Notes under the pieces: generated by a model
The model's database searches: none
What the model was told of the DNA's origin: nothing
What the model saw: only the letters and a program-made list of their open reading frames with translations
Position numbers and translations under genes: made by a program
Shown here: positions 17,028 to 26,243 of the stretch, one piece after another
How positions within the stretch are numbered: the stretch's first letter is position 1
Layout of the letters: every line of letters begins with the position of its first letter
Origin: Paludibacterium yongneupense DSM 18731
GTDB taxonomy: Bacteria > Pseudomonadota > Gammaproteobacteria > Burkholderiales > Chromobacteriaceae
DNA length: 64,000 nt
Direction: 5' to 3'
NCBI RefSeq assembly: GCF_000422925.1
Contig: NZ_AUGZ01000029.1
Span: forward strand, 1-64,000

Positions 17028-17190
17028 AAAAGAAATACTTAGAATAACAAAAACTCATAAATCATATCTTTCCAAAATTCCACCATCAAATCGTTAACTT
17101 TATGATAACAAAAATCAGACCGACATAATTGTTACATCTCCAGTGCAAGACTACTTTGTCGCCATATCCAACCTCTTCGCTGGAGTGAAC

Positions 17191-18849
17191 ATGCAAAGCG
17201 AAAATACCGCCCCGCTATGGGGCAAGCGCCGGGCAGAGAAAAAACGCCGCCTGGAACATGTCGCCAACCTGGCAGACGGAAAAGTCCTGCCCACCGCGCG
17301 TATTGTTTCCGCGCTGGAGACGCTGATCGCCCCTGGCGATCGGGTGGTACTGGAAGGAAACAATCAGAAGCAGGCCGACTTCCTGTCACGCTCGCTCGCC
17401 CAGACCCGTGCCGACACCCTGCATGATCTGCACATGATCATCCCGACGGTCGGCCGCGCCGAACACCTCGATCTGTTCGAACGCGGAATCGCCCGCAAAC
17501 TCGACTTTTCCTTCGCCGGGCCGCAAAGCTTGCGCATCTCGCAGTTGCTCAAAGATGGCTTGCTCGAAGTCGGCGCCATCCATACTTATATAGAACTATA
17601 CGCCCGCCTCTACGTCGATCTGATTCCTAACGTGGTTCTGGTCGCCGGTTACAAGGCCGACCGCCAGGGCAATCTGTACACCGGCCCCAGCACCGAAGAC
17701 ACCCCGCCGCTGGTCGAAGCCGCCGCCTTCCACGACGGCATCGTGATCGCCCAGGTCAACGAAATCGTCGAAGACGGCAGCGAGCTGCCGCGCGTCGACA
17801 TCCCTGGCTCCTGGGTCGATTTCGTCGTGCAAGCCGACAAACCCTTCTTCATCGAGCCCTTGTTCACCCGCGATCCCCGCCTGATCAAGCCGGTGCATGT
17901 ATTAATGGCGATGATGGCCATTCGTGGCATCTACGAGCGCCATCAAGTGCAATCGCTGAACCACGGCATCGGCTTCAATACCGCGGCCATCGAATTGATC
18001 CTGCCGACCTATGCAGCCAAGCTCGGACTCAAGGGCAAGATCTGCAAGAACTGGACGCTCAATCCGCACCCTACGCTGATACCGGCCATCGAGAGCGGCT
18101 GGGTGGAAAGCGTGCACTGCTTCGGCGGCGAATTGGGCATGGAAGACTATATCGCGGCCCGGCCCGATGTCTTCTTCACGGGTGCCGATGGCTCGATGCG
18201 CTCCAACCGCATGATGTGTCAACTCGCCGGGCAATATGCAGTCGACCTGTTCATCGGTTCCACGTTACAGATCGATGGCGACGGTCACTCCTCGACGGTC
18301 ACCCATGGCCGTCTGTCCGGTTTCGGCGGAGCCCCCAATATGGGCCACGATCCGCACGGCCGCCGGCATGCCACGCCTGCCTGGCTCGATCTGCTGCAAA
18401 CCGACAGCCCGCTGGAACGCGGCCGCAAGCTGGTCGTCCAGATGGTCGAAACGTTCCAGGGCGGCGGCAAGCCCACCTTCGTCGAGTCACTGGATGCGGT
18501 CCAGGTCGCCCGCGACAGCGGCATGCCGCTGGCACCGATCATGATTTACGGCGACGACGTGAGTCATGTCCTGACCGAAGAAGGCATCGCCTATCTGTAC
18601 AAGGCACGCTCGCTGGAAGAACGCAAGGCCATGCTCGCCGCCGTCGCCGGCGTCACCCCGATCGGCATGCAGCAGGATAGGCGCGAAAGCGAACGGCTGC
18701 GTAGCGCCGGCCTGATCGCCCTGCCGGAAGACCTCGGCGTTCAGCGCAGCGAAGCCACCCGCTCGCTGCTGGCAGCCAAGAGCATGTCCGACCTGGTGGC
18801 CTGGTCCGACGGACTGTATCAGCCTCCTGCACGATTCAGGAGCTGGTAA
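17191..18849 (+). CDS. mdcA: Malonate decarboxylase alpha subunit (acetyl-S-ACP:malonate ACP transferase)
   Basis: A 552-residue cytoplasmic subunit that exchanges acetyl for malonyl on the acyl carrier subunit MdcC. It shows CoA-transferase-type features and family stretches such as GDRVVLEGNNQKQADFL, VHCFGGELGMEDYI, GSTLQIDGDGHSSTVTHGRL and GFGGAPNMGHDPHGRRH. Length is typical (about 550). The ATG at 17191 follows GGAGTGAAC; a frame open from 17143 lacks a ribosome site. First gene of the mdcABCDE-F-GH operon; its stop overlaps the mdcB start by one base. Confidence 0.95.
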   Translation: MQSENTAPLWGKRRAEKKRRLEHVANLADGKVLPTARIVSALETLIAPGDRVVLEGNNQKQADFLSRSLAQTRADTLHDLHMIIPTVGRAEHLDLFERGIARKLDFSFAGPQSLRISQLLKDGLLEVGAIHTYIELYARLYVDLIPNVVLVAGYKADRQGNLYTGPSTEDTPPLVEAAAFHDGIVIAQVNEIVEDGSELPRVDIPGSWVDFVVQADKPFFIEPLFTRDPRLIKPVHVLMAMMAIRGIYERHQVQSLNHGIGFNTAAIELILPTYAAKLGLKGKICKNWTLNPHPTLIPAIESGWVESVHCFGGELGMEDYIAARPDVFFTGADGSMRSNRMMCQLAGQYAVDLFIGSTLQIDGDGHSSTVTHGRLSGFGGAPNMGHDPHGRRHATPAWLDLLQTDSPLERGRKLVVQMVETFQGGGKPTFVESLDAVQVARDSGMPLAPIMIYGDDVSHVLTEEGIAYLYKARSLEERKAMLAAVAGVTPIGMQQDRRESERLRSAGLIALPEDLGVQRSEATRSLLAAKSMSDLVAWSDGLYQPPARFRSW

Positions 18850-19697
18850 TGCCGGCGCGCGCCTCGCATCGCCCTGTCGACGCGGCAGAACGCATCGCCC
18901 TGTTTGCGGTGGACGCCCTGATCGCGGAAGTCAGCCTCACCCCCAAACCGGGGCTGGTCGACCGCCGCGGTGGCGGTGCCCATACCGACCTCGACTGGGG
19001 GCTGATGTGCGTTTCGGCACATACGCTGCAGCCGTTTTACCGGGCGATGGCTGAAGCCGGCGCCGCCGAACGGGGCCGCGCTCTGCGCGAAACCATCGGC
19101 GAGATCGGTCGATGCGCGGAAACGGCGATGCTGGAGGCGACCGGGGGAATCAATACCCACCGCGGGGCGATCTGGGCGCTCGGTTTGCTGGTGACCTCGG
19201 CCGCCGCTTCCACGTCGACGACGGCAGCGGCGACAGCCGCCGCTGCAGGCGAGCTGGCCCGGCTGCCGGATCGCTTCCGGCCACAGGAAACCGGAAACAA
19301 GGGCGAACGCGCCTGCCGCGACTATGGCGTCGGCGGGGCACGCGGTCAGGCCGAGGCGGCTTTCCCCCACGTCACCGGCCAGGCGCTGCCGCAACTGGCG
19401 CACTCGCGCCGCCGGGGCGACAGCGAAACCGCGGCGCGGCTCAATGCACTGATGGCCATCATGAACAGCCTGGACGATACCTGCGTCTTGTCGCGCGGCG
19501 GCCCTGCCGCCCTGCGCGAACTGCAGGACGGCGCCGGGCACGTGCTGAACGCAAATGGCGTCGCCACCCTCGCCGGACGGCGCGCGCTCATGGCACTGGA
19601 TGCCCGCCTGGCGGCACTGCACGTCTCGCCGGGCGGTGCGGCGGACTTGCTGGCCTGCGCCCTGTTCCTCGATCGCTATCACTCTTCGATTTCATAA
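18849..19697 (+). CDS. mdcB: Triphosphoribosyl-dephospho-CoA synthase
   Basis: A 282-residue enzyme that builds 2'-(5''-triphosphoribosyl)-3'-dephospho-CoA, the precursor of the MdcC prosthetic group, from ATP and dephospho-CoA. CitG/MdcB motifs are visible: SLTPKPGLVDRRGGGAHTDLDW near the N-terminus, TGGINTHRGAIWALGLL in the middle, and MNSLDDTCVLSRGGPAAL. It is placed between mdcA and mdcC as in other mdc operons, with a one-base overlap at its start. Confidence 0.95.
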   Translation: MPARASHRPVDAAERIALFAVDALIAEVSLTPKPGLVDRRGGGAHTDLDWGLMCVSAHTLQPFYRAMAEAGAAERGRALRETIGEIGRCAETAMLEATGGINTHRGAIWALGLLVTSAAASTSTTAAATAAAAGELARLPDRFRPQETGNKGERACRDYGVGGARGQAEAAFPHVTGQALPQLAHSRRRGDSETAARLNALMAIMNSLDDTCVLSRGGPAALRELQDGAGHVLNANGVATLAGRRALMALDARLAALHVSPGGAADLLACALFLDRYHSSIS

Positions 19698-19716
19698 TTG
19701 ATTAGGACAATCCACC

Positions 19717-20025
19717 ATGGAAATCATCAATTTTTCATACCCCGCCGCCGCCACGGCTCACGGCCAGATTCTGGTCGGCGTCGTCGGCTCAGGCGACCTC
19801 GAAGTCTTGCTCGAAGCCGGACAGACCGGTGCGACCACTGTCTGCGTCACGACCTCGGTCGATGGCTGCCAACCGGTCTGGCACGCGTTGCTAGAGCGCT
19901 TTTTCGGCTCCGGAGAGGGGCCCGCGCTGCGAGTGGAGATCAACGACTTCGGCGCCACCCCGGGCGTCGTCAGCATGCGCATCGCGCAAGCCCTTGAAGA
20001 AATGAACGCCGCGCAAGGAAAGTGA
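19717..20025 (+). CDS. mdcC: Malonate decarboxylase acyl carrier protein (delta subunit)
   Basis: A 102-residue carrier subunit that holds the phosphoribosyl-dephospho-CoA group on a serine; the conserved site is in VGVVGSGDLEVLL near residue 28. Malonyl bound here is decarboxylated by MdcD/E. The C-terminal half (ALRVEINDFGATPGVVSMRIAQALEEM) is family-typical. AGGACA precedes the ATG, and mdcD follows after 7 bases. Confidence 0.95.
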   Translation: MEIINFSYPAAATAHGQILVGVVGSGDLEVLLEAGQTGATTVCVTTSVDGCQPVWHALLERFFGSGEGPALRVEINDFGATPGVVSMRIAQALEEMNAAQGK

Positions 20026-20032
20026 GAACGCC

Positions 20033-20884
20033 ATGAATTCCCAATCGCTACTCGACCGCGATAGCTTTATTGAACTGAACGCTCGCAGCCGCGCCCGCGC
20101 GCTGCTCGACGCCGGCAGTTTCCGCGAATTGCTCGGCCCCTTCGACCGCATGACCTCGCCCTGGCTTCCGCGCCAGGGGGTCGTCGTCCAGGCTGACGAC
20201 GGCGTGATCGTCGCCAAGGGCCTGATCGACGGCCAGCCGGCAGTCGTTCTCGCCATCGAAGGCACCTTCCAGGGCGGCAGCCTGGGCGAAGTCGCAGGCG
20301 CCAAGATCGCCGGCGCGCTGGAACTCGCGGCCGAAGACAATCGCCGCGGCACCCCGACCCGCGCCGTCATTCTGTTCGAAACCGGCGGCGTCCGCCTGCA
20401 GGAAGCCAACCTCGGTCTGGCCGCCATCGCGGAAATTCACGCCGCCATCGTCGATCTGCGCCGCTACCAGCCGGTCATCGGCGTCACGGCAGGCACGGTC
20501 GGCTGCTTCGGCGGCATGTCGATCGCAGCGGCCTTGTGCAGCTACCTGATTGTATGCCGCGAAGCCCGCCTCGGCTTGAACGGCCCAGCCGTGATCGAAC
20601 AGGAAGCCGGCATCGAAGAATACGACTCGCGCGACAAGCCCTTCATCTGGAGCTTTACCGGCGGCGAACAGCGGTTCAACAGCGGTCTGGTCGACGCCTA
20701 TCTGGAAGACGACAGCACCGCCATCGCCGCCCAGGTCCGCACCTTCCTGCGCCAGGGTCGTCCCGATTCGCTGCGCAGCGATTGCTACGCGGGCTTCCTC
20801 GCGCGCCTGGCCGAAGTCGATACCCGCGTGCAAGCCACGCCGGCCGCCGTCCGCGAACTCTACAAGAAAGGATTCCAAGCATGA
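20033..20884 (+). CDS. mdcD: Malonate decarboxylase beta subunit
   Basis: A 283-residue carboxyltransferase-like subunit that decarboxylates malonyl-S-MdcC to acetyl-S-MdcC with MdcE. Crotonase/carboxyltransferase fold features are visible: GTFQGGSLGEVAGAKIAGALE, FETGGVRLQEANLG and the oxyanion-forming GVTAGTVGCFGGMSIAAAL. Biotin-independent type, as no biotin carrier gene is present. The stop overlaps the mdcE ATG (ATGA). Confidence 0.95.
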   Translation: MNSQSLLDRDSFIELNARSRARALLDAGSFRELLGPFDRMTSPWLPRQGVVVQADDGVIVAKGLIDGQPAVVLAIEGTFQGGSLGEVAGAKIAGALELAAEDNRRGTPTRAVILFETGGVRLQEANLGLAAIAEIHAAIVDLRRYQPVIGVTAGTVGCFGGMSIAAALCSYLIVCREARLGLNGPAVIEQEAGIEEYDSRDKPFIWSFTGGEQRFNSGLVDAYLEDDSTAIAAQVRTFLRQGRPDSLRSDCYAGFLARLAEVDTRVQATPAAVRELYKKGFQA

Positions 20885-21693
20885 GCCGCCCAACCGTTCA
20901 CAGCCGCGGCGCGATCTGGTTCGCCGCCCTGACAGGCAATACGGCACCTTGCGCCGGCTACCCCGCCTCGCTCCTCGTCGCCGATAGCACGCTGGCCGGG
21001 AAGACCGCACGCTTCATCAGCATCATCCCCGACAGCGACAACCGCTTCCCGCGCGTGCGCAACGGCGAAATCGGTCTGGTCGAAGGCTGGTCTCTGGCGC
21101 GCGCCGTCCAGGAAACCATCGCGGCGGATCGCGACGCAGCAACAAAACGCCCGATCGTCGCCATCGTCGATGTCGCCAGCCAGGCCTACGGCCGGCGCGA
21201 AGAAGCCTATGGCATCCACCAGGCGCTGGCCGGTGCCGCCGGCGCCTATGCCGAAGCGCGGCTGGCCGGACACCCGGTCATCGCGCTGATCGTCGGCAAA
21301 GCGATGTCCGGCGCCTTCCTAGCGCACGGTTATCAAGCCAACCGCCTCATCGCGCTGGACGACCCCGGCGTACTGGTGCACGCGATGGGCAAAGCCGCCG
21401 CCGCGCGCATCACCCAGCGCTCGGTCGAAGACCTGGAAGCCTTCGCCGCAACCGTGCCCCCGATGGCTTACGACATCGCGAACTATCAGACTCTGGGCCT
21501 GCTCTGGCGCCTGCTGCCGGGCATCGCTGCCGACGCGCCGAGCGACGCCGATCGCGTCCGCGTAAACGAGACGCTGGCCGCTGCGCTGGCCGATATCGAG
21601 TCCGATGCGACGCGCGATCTGAAATGCCGTCTGGGCGGCGTCAACCGCCAGGCATCGAGCAAGGTGCGGGAGATGTTGACGCAGCAATGGTGA
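20881..21693 (+). CDS. mdcE: Malonate decarboxylase gamma subunit
   Basis: A 270-residue co-decarboxylase subunit that pairs with MdcD. It carries the second carboxyltransferase half: VDVASQAYGRREEAYGIHQALAGAAGAYAEARLAGHPVIALIVGKAMSGAFLAHG. The ATG at 20881 overlaps the mdcD stop and gives the expected MSRPTVHSRGAIWF start; a longer reading further upstream is mdcD in another frame. The next gene begins 82 bases later. Confidence 0.94.
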   Translation: MSRPTVHSRGAIWFAALTGNTAPCAGYPASLLVADSTLAGKTARFISIIPDSDNRFPRVRNGEIGLVEGWSLARAVQETIAADRDAATKRPIVAIVDVASQAYGRREEAYGIHQALAGAAGAYAEARLAGHPVIALIVGKAMSGAFLAHGYQANRLIALDDPGVLVHAMGKAAAARITQRSVEDLEAFAATVPPMAYDIANYQTLGLLWRLLPGIAADAPSDADRVRVNETLAAALADIESDATRDLKCRLGGVNRQASSKVREMLTQQW

Positions 21694-21775
21694 GTCTCCT
21701 CCCCTCGCCTCGTTCCGGCCCGCTGCGGCGCGCCGGGCCGGAACAGATATTTTCACAAACCAAAGAGCCATCACT

Positions 21776-22726
21776 ATGACTTATGTAATCATCCACGCCC
21801 TGGCGCCGGTTTTCATCATCATGCTGCTGGGGTATATGGCGGGAAAAATGAAGCTGGTCGACAACGGCAACGTGTCGCTGCTCAATATCTTCGTCATGGA
21901 TTTTGCCCTGCCGGCCGCACTGTTCACCGCTACGGTCAAAACACCGTGGGCGGGCATTCTGCATCAGAGCCAGCTCATTGTGGTACTGGCCCTGTCGATG
22001 TGGATCGCCTACGCGCTGCTCTTCGCGGTCTGCGTCAAAGTATTCAAAAAATCGCAGCAGGATGCCGCCGTACTGACCCTCACGCTCGCACTGCCCAATT
22101 ACGCAGCACTGGGCTTGCCGATTCTCGGTAGCGTATTCGGCGAAACTCCGTCCACCTCGCTGACCGTCGCCATCGCCATCGCCTGCGGATCGGTGCTGAT
22201 GACTCCCTTCTGCCTGATGTCGCTGGAAGCCGGCAAGATGGCCCAGGAAGGCAAAAGCGGCAATCGCCTGGCGATGCTGCCGCTGCTGATGGGCCGTGCG
22301 CTGAAAAAACCCATCGTCTGGGGCCCGCTGCTCGGCGTGGTCCTGTCGGCACTGGGCGTGCAGATGCCCGAGCTGTTCCTGTACTCGATCAAACCGCTTG
22401 GCCTGTCCGCCACCGCCGCCGCCCTGTTCCTGACCGGCGTCATCCTGTCGGCGCGCAAGCTGAAGATCAACGGCGCGGTATTGTTCAGCACCTTCATCAA
22501 GAACCTGCTGCAACCTGCCATCGCCCTCGGCATCGTGCACCTGCTCGGCATCGCCCCCGAAGTCGGTCGCGCCGGCGTGCTGCTCGTAGCGCTGTCCGCA
22601 GGCTTCTTCGGCGTCGTGTTCGGCAACCGCTTCAAGGTTCAGTCGCCAGATGCCGAAGGCACCCTGCTGCTCAGTTCGGTGCTCGCCATTGCGACCATCC
22701 CGCTGTTCATCATGCTCACCGCCTGA
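21776..22726 (+). CDS. mdcF: Malonate transporter, AEC family
   Basis: A 316-residue inner-membrane protein with about ten hydrophobic segments, starting MTYVIIHALAPVFIIMLLGYMAGK, the usual auxin-efflux-carrier (AEC) opening. Two bundle halves flank a polar loop near residues 155-175. It lies between mdcE and mdcG as MdcF does in several proteobacteria, where it imports malonate. Alternative systems use MdcLM, which is not present here. Confidence 0.9.
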   Translation: MTYVIIHALAPVFIIMLLGYMAGKMKLVDNGNVSLLNIFVMDFALPAALFTATVKTPWAGILHQSQLIVVLALSMWIAYALLFAVCVKVFKKSQQDAAVLTLTLALPNYAALGLPILGSVFGETPSTSLTVAIAIACGSVLMTPFCLMSLEAGKMAQEGKSGNRLAMLPLLMGRALKKPIVWGPLLGVVLSALGVQMPELFLYSIKPLGLSATAAALFLTGVILSARKLKINGAVLFSTFIKNLLQPAIALGIVHLLGIAPEVGRAGVLLVALSAGFFGVVFGNRFKVQSPDAEGTLLLSSVLAIATIPLFIMLTA

Positions 22727-22740
22727 GACGGAACCGCGCC

Positions 22741-23433
22741 ATGAGACAGAGCCGCGCCCTGCGCATGCCATCCGCCACCTTGCAGCGGGCGCGGCCGCAC
22801 GATCTGTTATTCCTCGGAGCCGCGCAGGCCTTGCTCAGCGATGATCCGCTTCCACCGTGGGCCGATCGCCACTGGCTGGACCGCGCTCCGGCCGTCGTGC
22901 GTCGCGCCCCGACCGTTCTGCCCGGCGTCGTGCCGGTCGGACTGCGCGGTCGCACTCGCAGCGAACGTTTCGCCGCCTGGATCCACGAGCGGGAAGTGGC
23001 GACCCTGGTCACGCCGGAAAGCCTGAGCCGGGCCCGCACCTGGCAGCAGTATCGCGACTGGAGCGACGCGGCGCCGATCCGGGCGCTGGAGATGCTGGCC
23101 CCACGGCTCGACCGGCTGGGCTGCGACTGGGGCGTGACCGGCAGCGTCGGCTTTTCCATCGCCAGCAGCATCCGCCTGCTGAGCGCCGACAGCGATCTTG
23201 ACCTGCTGATACGCCAGGAGCACAGCATGACCCGCTCCGAAGCGCGCGCGATAGTGCAACTGAGCAGCGACCTGCCCTGCCGTTGCGACATTCAGATCGA
23301 AACGCCGCAAGGCGCTTTCTCCCTGCTCGAATGGGCGAGGAACAGCCCGCGCGTCTTGCTCAAGACGGAAAACGGGCCGCGGCTATGCACCTCCCCCTGG
23401 GCGAGTGCCGACGAAGAAGGAGCTTCATCATGA
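22741..23433 (+). CDS. mdcG: Phosphoribosyl-dephospho-CoA transferase (MdcC holo-protein synthase)
   Basis: A 230-residue enzyme that attaches the prosthetic group made by MdcB to MdcC. The nucleotidyltransferase-like core is visible in GCDWGVTGSVGFSIASSIRLLSADSDLDLLIR, with the paired acidic residues (DSDLD) that bind metal. Begins 14 bases after mdcF and ends in an ATGA overlap with mdcH. Confidence 0.93.
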   Translation: MRQSRALRMPSATLQRARPHDLLFLGAAQALLSDDPLPPWADRHWLDRAPAVVRRAPTVLPGVVPVGLRGRTRSERFAAWIHEREVATLVTPESLSRARTWQQYRDWSDAAPIRALEMLAPRLDRLGCDWGVTGSVGFSIASSIRLLSADSDLDLLIRQEHSMTRSEARAIVQLSSDLPCRCDIQIETPQGAFSLLEWARNSPRVLLKTENGPRLCTSPWASADEEGASS

Positions 23434-24362
23434 GCATTCTGTTTACCTTTCCCGGACAAGGTGCCCAACAGCCCGGCATGCTGCATGCGCTCCCCGACCA
23501 TGCCGCCGTCCGCGCCACTCTGGACGAGGCCGGTGCGGCGCTGAAATGCGATCCCCTGACGCTGGACAGTAGCGCGGCCTTGCAGTCGACCGTCGCAGTC
23601 CAGCTGGCACTGCTGGTAGCCGGCGTCGCGATGGCCCGGGTGCTGAGCGCCGAGGCCGGCGAACCGGATGCGGTCGCCGGCTTGTCCATCGGCGCCTACC
23701 CGGCAGCGGTGATCGCCGGCGCGCTTGACTTCGCCGATGCCGTACGCCTGGTCGCTCTGCGCGGGCATCTGATGGAAAACGCCTACCCTAGCGGCTTCGG
23801 CATGGCCGCCATCACCGGGCTCGACGCGCACCGCTTGCAAACGCTGATAGACAGCGTTCATAGTGCGGCGACGCCGGTCTATCTCGCCAACCTCAATGCC
23901 GAGTCCCAGATGGTGATATCCGGCTCCGCCGATGCCATGCGCGACGTCATGGCCCGGGCGCTCGCCGCCGGTGCGCGCAAAACGACCCGCCTCGCCGTCA
24001 GCGTGCCCTCTCACTGCGCCCTGCTCGACATCCCGGCGCAGTCCATGCGCGAAGCCATGGCCAGCGTCACGCTGCGCCGCCCGCGCCTGAGCTACCTCAG
24101 CGCAAGCCTCGCGCGAGCACTGTTCGATCCGGAAAAAATCGCCGCCGACCTGGCCGGCAATATGGCATGCCAGGTCCATTGGCACGACACCGCGCGCCTC
24201 GCTTACGAACGCGGGGCGCGGCTGGCGCTGGAAATGCCGCCCGGAAACGTACTGAGCAATCTGCTGCGCCCCGTATTCTGTCCGGCGCCAGCCATCGCCT
24301 GCTCCGGAACCCGGCTCGATACGCTGAGCATCCTCATGCAACGCGAGCGCGACGCGCGCTGA
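23430..24362 (+). CDS. mdcH: Malonyl-CoA:ACP transacylase of malonate decarboxylase
   Basis: A 310-residue FabD-type acyltransferase that loads the first malonyl group onto MdcC (epsilon subunit). The catalytic motif is GLSIGAYPAAV near residue 90 and the catalytic histidine is in SVPSHCALL near 193; the N-terminus LFTFPGQGAQQPGML is the standard FabD start. The ATG at 23430 overlaps the mdcG stop. The stop lies only 3 bases from the stop of the convergent helicase gene, so no terminator fits between them. Confidence 0.95.
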   Translation: MSILFTFPGQGAQQPGMLHALPDHAAVRATLDEAGAALKCDPLTLDSSAALQSTVAVQLALLVAGVAMARVLSAEAGEPDAVAGLSIGAYPAAVIAGALDFADAVRLVALRGHLMENAYPSGFGMAAITGLDAHRLQTLIDSVHSAATPVYLANLNAESQMVISGSADAMRDVMARALAAGARKTTRLAVSVPSHCALLDIPAQSMREAMASVTLRRPRLSYLSASLARALFDPEKIAADLAGNMACQVHWHDTARLAYERGARLALEMPPGNVLSNLLRPVFCPAPAIACSGTRLDTLSILMQRERDAR

Positions 24363-24365
24363 ACG

Positions 24366-26243
24366 TCAGGAAGCCTTGTCGCCGCCTGGCGCGTAGCGGC
24401 GATAAAACACGCCGGGCTCGCCGCTGGACAGCAGCGTCAGACTGCGCCGAGCGCGTGTGATCGCGACATAGAAGCGATTGATCTCGATATTCAGCGGCTC
24501 GCTCCTCTCCGGAAAATTGCCTTCGGACAAGCCGTAGACGATCACATTGCCGAATTCCCTTCCCTTGGCCTCTTCCACCGTCAACAAATCGACGCAACAC
24601 TCGCGATCGTAAGCCTTGGCCAGCCGCTCATGCAGGCGCGGCCAGTCGGAGAGGCGGATCTTGCGGGCGGCCAGATACTCGATCAGCGCCGCCCACGAGC
24701 GCACGACATGGCGTGCGGCGACCGCATGCACGGCCCCCTGGCTGGCTCCGCTCAACAGGGCAGAGCGTGTCTGAAACGCTCTGAGCGCCGTCGCGAGATC
24801 GGCATCCGCCGGCAGGGCGAGCCAGGATGCGAGCGCCGCCATCATGTCCGGCCGCCAGGCCGCAAGCGGGACATTGGCGGAAAGATGGATATCCAGATAC
24901 ATGCGAATTCCGCCCCCGGCGGCCCGTTCCTCGACTTCGCGCCGACCGGCCGTCGGGAGCAGGCAATGCGGCAGCGCGAGAAAGGCCGCCGCCGCCGCCG
25001 CGAGACCTGCGGCGGGGATGCTGGAGCGCGGGCTGTGCGCCGCATGCAAAAACGATACGATGCGACAGGCGAAACTGTCGGTCAGATTCAATCCCAGCGC
25101 GAAGCCACTGCTGGTCAGCGCATCGACCAACTGAAAGCCGGCTCCGATTTTATCGGCTTGATCGCGGCAGATGACCGCCGTTTCAAGCAAGCCATCGGCA
25201 GCCGCCACTTTCTGAACCGCTTCGGCCGGCGCATCCCGGTACGCATGAATCACGGTGCGATGACGGGCATCCGATGTGATGGAGCGACCGGTCACATGAC
25301 CGGCCATCCTGGCGAGCGAGGTTCCGAAACGATGACTGGCGAGCCAGTCGACGCGCGCGGCCTGGAAATAGCTCTGATATTGTTTGAACACCGTATCCGT
25401 GTCGGTATTGCGCCACGCATAGATATTCTGATTACGGTCGCCCACTGCCAGTATCCGCGCGGACTTATGCGCGATTCCGCACAAAAAACGCATCTGCAGC
25501 GGCGTTGTATCGTGCAACTCGTCAATCAGGACGTAGCGGAAGCCAAACCGGGACAAGGTGGTTTCGGCGTCGAAAAACTCGGGCTGCTGCAACAGGTCGT
25601 ACACCGCTTCCGAAACCATGCGGAAGCCGCAACGCTTCTGTGTATCGCTGGCGCTGAAGTCCGGGTCCAGCATGCCGAGCACATCGCTCTGCGCGGGGGG
25701 CTGCCAGCTCTCGCGCAGGGTCTCGTAGTGGCGGAACAGAATGCGGATCGCCGCCAGATCGAAATGCAGATTATCCCCGCAAATGGCCTCCCTCTCCTCG
25801 TCGTAGTCGGCGCTCGAGGCACCCGAGGCCCGGTAGAACTCGATATCCTTCAGGACATGCTTGAGATCCTGCGCCGCAAAATTGGGATAGGGGTCCAGCC
25901 ATTGCAAATCGGCGGCGGCACGCTCGATGACTTTCGGCAACACGCTATGGATGACGGCCCCGCGACCGAGCGGATAGCGGTTTTCGCCCAGCTTGCGCAG
26001 GATTTTCATCGCCAGCCCGTCGATGGTGCTGATCTGGAGGTTGGCCGTACGCTCGGCAAATACCCCTTCTTTTTGCATATAGCGCTGCAAGACATCACGG
26101 CCGGCCTTGCTGTAAGTCACCAGCAAGGTTTTGCCAACCCGGATGCAATCCTTGGCCTCGCTCGCGATCAGTGTCGACTTGCCGCTGCCGGCGACCCCTT
26201 CGACCAGTAAAGCCCGTTCCGCATACGTATCCAATAAACCCAT
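24366..26243 (-). CDS. UvrD/Rep-like superfamily I DNA helicase
   Basis: A 625-residue ATP-dependent helicase. Motif I (Walker A) GVAGSGKST lies at 16-24, motif II as YVLIDELHD, motif III as AVGDRNQNIYAWR, and the C-terminal motifs V/VI as LLTVEEAKGREFGNVIVYG and RFYVAITRARRSLTLL. The N-terminus is short: only about 15 residues precede Walker A, so the usual Q-motif that contacts adenine is absent or very divergent. The insert domains are smaller than in UvrD (720). It may act in repair or in dealing with foreign DNA; nothing around it specifies which. Convergent with mdcH. Confidence 0.85.
   Translation of the reverse strand: MGLLDTYAERALLVEGVAGSGKSTLIASEAKDCIRVGKTLLVTYSKAGRDVLQRYMQKEGVFAERTANLQISTIDGLAMKILRKLGENRYPLGRGAVIHSVLPKVIERAAADLQWLDPYPNFAAQDLKHVLKDIEFYRASGASSADYDEEREAICGDNLHFDLAAIRILFRHYETLRESWQPPAQSDVLGMLDPDFSASDTQKRCGFRMVSEAVYDLLQQPEFFDAETTLSRFGFRYVLIDELHDTTPLQMRFLCGIAHKSARILAVGDRNQNIYAWRNTDTDTVFKQYQSYFQAARVDWLASHRFGTSLARMAGHVTGRSITSDARHRTVIHAYRDAPAEAVQKVAAADGLLETAVICRDQADKIGAGFQLVDALTSSGFALGLNLTDSFACRIVSFLHAAHSPRSSIPAAGLAAAAAAFLALPHCLLPTAGRREVEERAAGGGIRMYLDIHLSANVPLAAWRPDMMAALASWLALPADADLATALRAFQTRSALLSGASQGAVHAVAARHVVRSWAALIEYLAARKIRLSDWPRLHERLAKAYDRECCVDLLTVEEAKGREFGNVIVYGLSEGNFPERSEPLNIEINRFYVAITRARRSLTLLSSGEPGVFYRRYAPGGDKAS

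Noticed and set aside
19878-19890. TGGCAC...TTGC resembling a sigma-54 promoter inside mdcC
   Set aside because: The spacer is 3 bases instead of 5, and it lies within a coding region of an operon with a LysR regulator.
24630-26210. Plus-strand open frame of 526 codons
   Set aside because: Antisense to the UvrD-like helicase, whose motifs are clear.
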